The notes under the pieces: generated by a model
What the model was told of the DNA's origin: nothing
Seen by the model: only the letters and a program-made list of their open reading frames with translations
Database searches by the model: none
Position numbers and translations under genes: made by a program
Origin: SZAS-79 sp964599095
GTDB lineage: Bacteria > Pseudomonadota > Gammaproteobacteria > Burkholderiales > SG8-39
Reading direction: 5' to 3'
Assembly (NCBI GenBank): GCA_964599095.1
Contig: CAZREB010000025.1
Location: forward strand, 1 to 64,000
Length of the DNA stretch: 64,000 bases
Shown: piece by piece, positions 61,640-64,000 of the stretch
How positions within the stretch are numbered: position 1 is the stretch's first letter
Layout of the letters: the number at the start of each line of letters is the position of its first letter

Positions 61640-62620
61640 ATGAATGCAGTAAGACTGCTGGTGCAATTCCGGTTTTTCGGCGTGGCCTGTGCATTGCTCG
61701 CATCCCTCGCGGGAGCGGCGCTCGCGCAGGAGAAATACCCGTCACGGCCGGTCGAGGTGATCGTGCCGTGGGGACCGGGCGGCGGATCGGACCAGACGGC
61801 GCGCATGCTGGCCAAGTTCCTCGAAGGCGAACTGAAGACGTCGTTCCCGGTAGTCAACGCACCCGGCGCCTCCGGCGTGACCGGCGTGCAGAAGCTCCTG
61901 CTGAATCCGGCCGACGGGTATTCGATGGGCGTGAGCGGCGACTACTATGTGGTCATCGGGAGCCCGACCGCGAAATGGAAGCTCGACGATTTCGTCCCGG
62001 TCGCGATGATCATCAACCAGTCGGGCGCGATCTTCGTCGCCGAAAACAGCCGCTTCAAGACCTGGGCCGACGTCGAAAAGGAGGCGCGCGCGAAGCCCAA
62101 TACGATCAAGGTCCTGATCGCCGGCTACGGCATCATCGACGAGATCCACATCAATTACCTGATCTCGAAGGGCATCAAGCTGGTCTCGCTGCCTTTTGCC
62201 AACCCGAGCGAGCGCTACGTCTCGATCCTGGGCGGCCACAACGACCTGTTGTACGAGCAGGCAGGCGATATCAAGACCTACCTCAACAACAAGCAGATGC
62301 GACCGCTGCTGTCGTTCACCGACTCGCGCTTTCCGGCCTACAAGGACGTCCCGACGGCCAAGGAACTGGGCTACGATGTGGTGACCCCGCAGGTTCGCTG
62401 GGTGTACATGAAAGCCGGCACCGATCCGCAGAAGGTGAAGGTCATCTCGGACGCGCTGACCAAGCTGTCGAAGACACCCGAATACCAGGCCTACCTCAAG
62501 GACGAGTACGCCGCGCCGGACAGCTTCGTCCCGGCCTCGGAGGCGCGCCAGTACCTGCAGAAGATGCTCGACCAGGTGAGGAAGGAAGCCACGAGCGCCG
62601 GGCTCAAGACGAAGCAGTGA
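61640..62620 (+). CDS. tctC: Tripartite tricarboxylate transporter substrate-binding protein (TctC)
   Basis: 326 residues. Signal peptide FGVACALLASLAGAALAQ, then PVEVIVPWGPGGGSDQTAR, GASGVTGVQKLL, DGYSMGVSG, FANPSERYVSILGG and a C-terminal LKDEYAAPDSFVP segment. A GAGGAGG-like ribosome site precedes the ATG. Unlike the other three Bug proteins in the window it is followed at once by tctB (4 bases) and tctA, so this is a full secondary uptake system driven by an ion gradient. Confidence 0.9.
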   Translation: MNAVRLLVQFRFFGVACALLASLAGAALAQEKYPSRPVEVIVPWGPGGGSDQTARMLAKFLEGELKTSFPVVNAPGASGVTGVQKLLLNPADGYSMGVSGDYYVVIGSPTAKWKLDDFVPVAMIINQSGAIFVAENSRFKTWADVEKEARAKPNTIKVLIAGYGIIDEIHINYLISKGIKLVSLPFANPSERYVSILGGHNDLLYEQAGDIKTYLNNKQMRPLLSFTDSRFPAYKDVPTAKELGYDVVTPQVRWVYMKAGTDPQKVKVISDALTKLSKTPEYQAYLKDEYAAPDSFVPASEARQYLQKMLDQVRKEATSAGLKTKQ

Positions 62621-62624
62621 CGGC

Positions 62625-63182
62625 GTGATCGAGCGCCTCAGGAAGCAGGTTCCTTATGTCGTCGTCCTGCTGATCGCGGGTTTTCTCTACTACCGCGCGA
62701 CGCAGATCGACTTCGCGGCGCCGGGCGGGCGCATCGGCCCGGACGTCTGGCCCAAGGCGATCCTCGTGCTGGCAATGATCACCTGCGCCTATGAAATCGC
62801 CAAGAACCTGATCTTCACCGGCGCGAAGCACGAGATCGGCGGCGTCCTCGAGAGCATCATCGAGGAAACGCCGGCCGACCAGGCGCCTTCCTCCGAGGCG
62901 ACGTCCCATCCCTGGCGGCTGGTCATGGGCGCCGGGCTGACCGTCTCCTATGCCCTCGCGATCGACAAGCTCGGCTTCTTCCTCTGCACCGCGCTTTTCC
63001 TGTGCGCCTTCATCCGCGTCGGCGGCTACCGGCGGACCGGGATCACGGTCCTCCTTGGTTTCGCCGGCAGTTTCGCCTTCATGTTCATGTTCATGAAGGT
63101 CGTCTATGTGTCGCTTCCGCACGGCGTCGGGATCTTCGGGCAGCTGTCGGTCGCGCTGATGCGCGTCATGGGCATACGGTAG
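62625..63182 (+). CDS. tctB: Tripartite tricarboxylate transporter small permease (TctB)
   Basis: 185 residues from a GTG at 62625. Four hydrophobic segments are visible: VPYVVVLLIAGFLYY, AILVLAMITCAYEIA, LVMGAGLTVSYALAI, and GITVLLGFAGSFAFMFMFMKV. GPDVWPKA after the first is typical of TctB. A charged loop of about 35 residues separates helices 2 and 3. Confidence 0.88.
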   Translation: MIERLRKQVPYVVVLLIAGFLYYRATQIDFAAPGGRIGPDVWPKAILVLAMITCAYEIAKNLIFTGAKHEIGGVLESIIEETPADQAPSSEATSHPWRLVMGAGLTVSYALAIDKLGFFLCTALFLCAFIRVGGYRRTGITVLLGFAGSFAFMFMFMKVVYVSLPHGVGIFGQLSVALMRVMGIR

Positions 63183-63188
63183 CCGGGG

Positions 63189-64000
63189 ATGGACATCCTC
63201 CAGCAATTCGCCGGCGGCATCGTCAGCTGCTTCGTGCCCCTCAATTTCCTTGCGCTGGTCGCGGGGCTGGTTGCGGGCATGCTTGTCGCGGTGCTTCCCG
63301 GGCTGACGGCAGTGATGGGATTGGTGCTGGTGCTGCCGTTCACCTACGGCATGCCGATCGCGCCTTCGATCATCATGCTCACCGCGATGTACATGTCGGG
63401 AACGTACGGCGGTGCCTTTACGTCGATCCTGTTCCGCATCCCCGGCGAACCGCTCGACGTGCCGCTGCTGCTCGACGGTTACGCGATGGCCCGCAACGGC
63501 GCCCCGGCCCGGGCGCTGGGCTGGACGCTGTTCGCGGCGCTTGCCGGCGGGCTGGTTTCCATTGCCGCAGCGGTGTTGATGGCGCATTCGTTCGCGTCCT
63601 TTGCGCTCAAGTTCGATTCGCCTGAATATTTCGCGCTGATCCTGTTCGGCCTGACGTCGGTCGTGTCGCTCGGCGGGGGCTCGATCGTCAATTCGTTCGT
63701 CAGCCTGTTCCTCGGACTCACGATCGCGACCGTCGGCGTGGACGGGATCTACGGGGCCGAGAGGTTCACGTTCGGGGTTCCGATGCTGAGCGACGGCGTC
63801 GAATACCTGACCGTCATGGTCGGCGCCTACGGCCTGGGCGAAGTCCTCACGCGGCTCGAGCAGGGATTCCAGTCGACGCCGGTCGGCGCCGGCGACAGGA
63901 TCGCCACCCGGTTCCCCACCCCACGAGAAGTGTGGGACATCCGGGCCACTCTGGCTCGCAGCACTGCGCTTGGCATCGTGCTCGGCGTGATTCCCGGCGC
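63189..64000 (+). CDS. tctA: Tripartite tricarboxylate transporter large permease (TctA), 5' part
   Basis: 270 codons are visible from the ATG at 63189 to the window edge; TctA is usually about 500. The signature GMLVAVLPGLTAVMGLVLVLP and SGTYGGAFTSILFRIPGEP, plus several membrane segments, identify it. The frame is intact to the edge, where it enters GVIPGA, the start of the family's second repeat. It begins 6 bases after tctB. Confidence 0.93.
   Translation, partial: MDILQQFAGGIVSCFVPLNFLALVAGLVAGMLVAVLPGLTAVMGLVLVLPFTYGMPIAPSIIMLTAMYMSGTYGGAFTSILFRIPGEPLDVPLLLDGYAMARNGAPARALGWTLFAALAGGLVSIAAAVLMAHSFASFALKFDSPEYFALILFGLTSVVSLGGGSIVNSFVSLFLGLTIATVGVDGIYGAERFTFGVPMLSDGVEYLTVMVGAYGLGEVLTRLEQGFQSTPVGAGDRIATRFPTPREVWDIRATLARSTALGIVLGVIPG

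Overview
The window reads as a GC-rich genome scaffold of a betaproteobacterium, most likely order Burkholderiales. The reasons are a DUF3567 small protein (17575-17817), a family I know from that order, four separate Bug/TctC-type periplasmic binding proteins, and dense catabolic operons with stop/start overlaps. No rRNA, tRNA, CRISPR array, integrase or intact insertion sequence was seen. Every gene-free stretch is shorter than 300 bases. The 100 Ns at 7426-7525 are a scaffold gap, so the giant gene across it is incomplete in the middle as well as at the left edge.

Layout. (1) 1-12056, minus: a giant repetitive surface protein with a LEPR-like N-terminal motif, a DUF4347 domain, then cadherin/VCBS-like repeats interleaved with at least four jelly-roll-like modules and one PA14-like domain. 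Upstream on the same strand is a rare three-part membrane protein (PqqD-like + M50 site-2 protease + HlyD adaptor, 12303-14477). The two are separated by a candidate terminator and a candidate promoter, and the membrane protein is my best candidate for a handling or secretion partner. (2) 14599-19081: alpha/beta hydrolase, PLP sulfhydrylase (MetY-like), two small conserved proteins and a type I phosphodiesterase. (3) 19167-25766, minus: a six-gene operon of flavin hydroxylase, DUF2783, Bug protein, UbiD decarboxylase, TPP-dependent enzyme and Lrp/AsnC regulator. It diverges from (4) 25904-41294, plus: a long operon with a homogentisate-dioxygenase-like cupin, alpha/beta hydrolase, cupin, Bug, gentisate-dioxygenase-like cupin, PhzS-like hydroxylase, acyl-CoA ligase, two VOC paralogues, quinone-reductase-like MDR, PaaI thioesterase, amidase, class II aldolase, Bug and MFS. 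Together (3) and (4) look like a catabolic island for a hydroxylated, carboxylated ring compound. (5) 41444-46828, minus: an SDR and a branched-chain-type ABC importer whose permease and ATPase are fused. It diverges from a Rieske oxygenase, followed by a MetE-core protein. (6) 49317-57204: gamma-glutamyltransferase, DUF1992, AsmA, sulfatase, class II aldolase and two TPR proteins. (7) 57209-64000: AzlCD exporter, then an operon of FAH-family hydrolase, DHCW cupin, enolase-superfamily enzyme, TauD/TfdA dioxygenase and a complete TctC-TctB-TctA uptake system that runs off the right edge.

Four long palindromic intergenic elements (41293-41364, 48079-48134, 49186-49318, 53644-53704), from three sequence families and one of them nested inside another, lie at gene ends in region (5)/(6). 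They are probably REP-type mobile palindromes that double as terminators.
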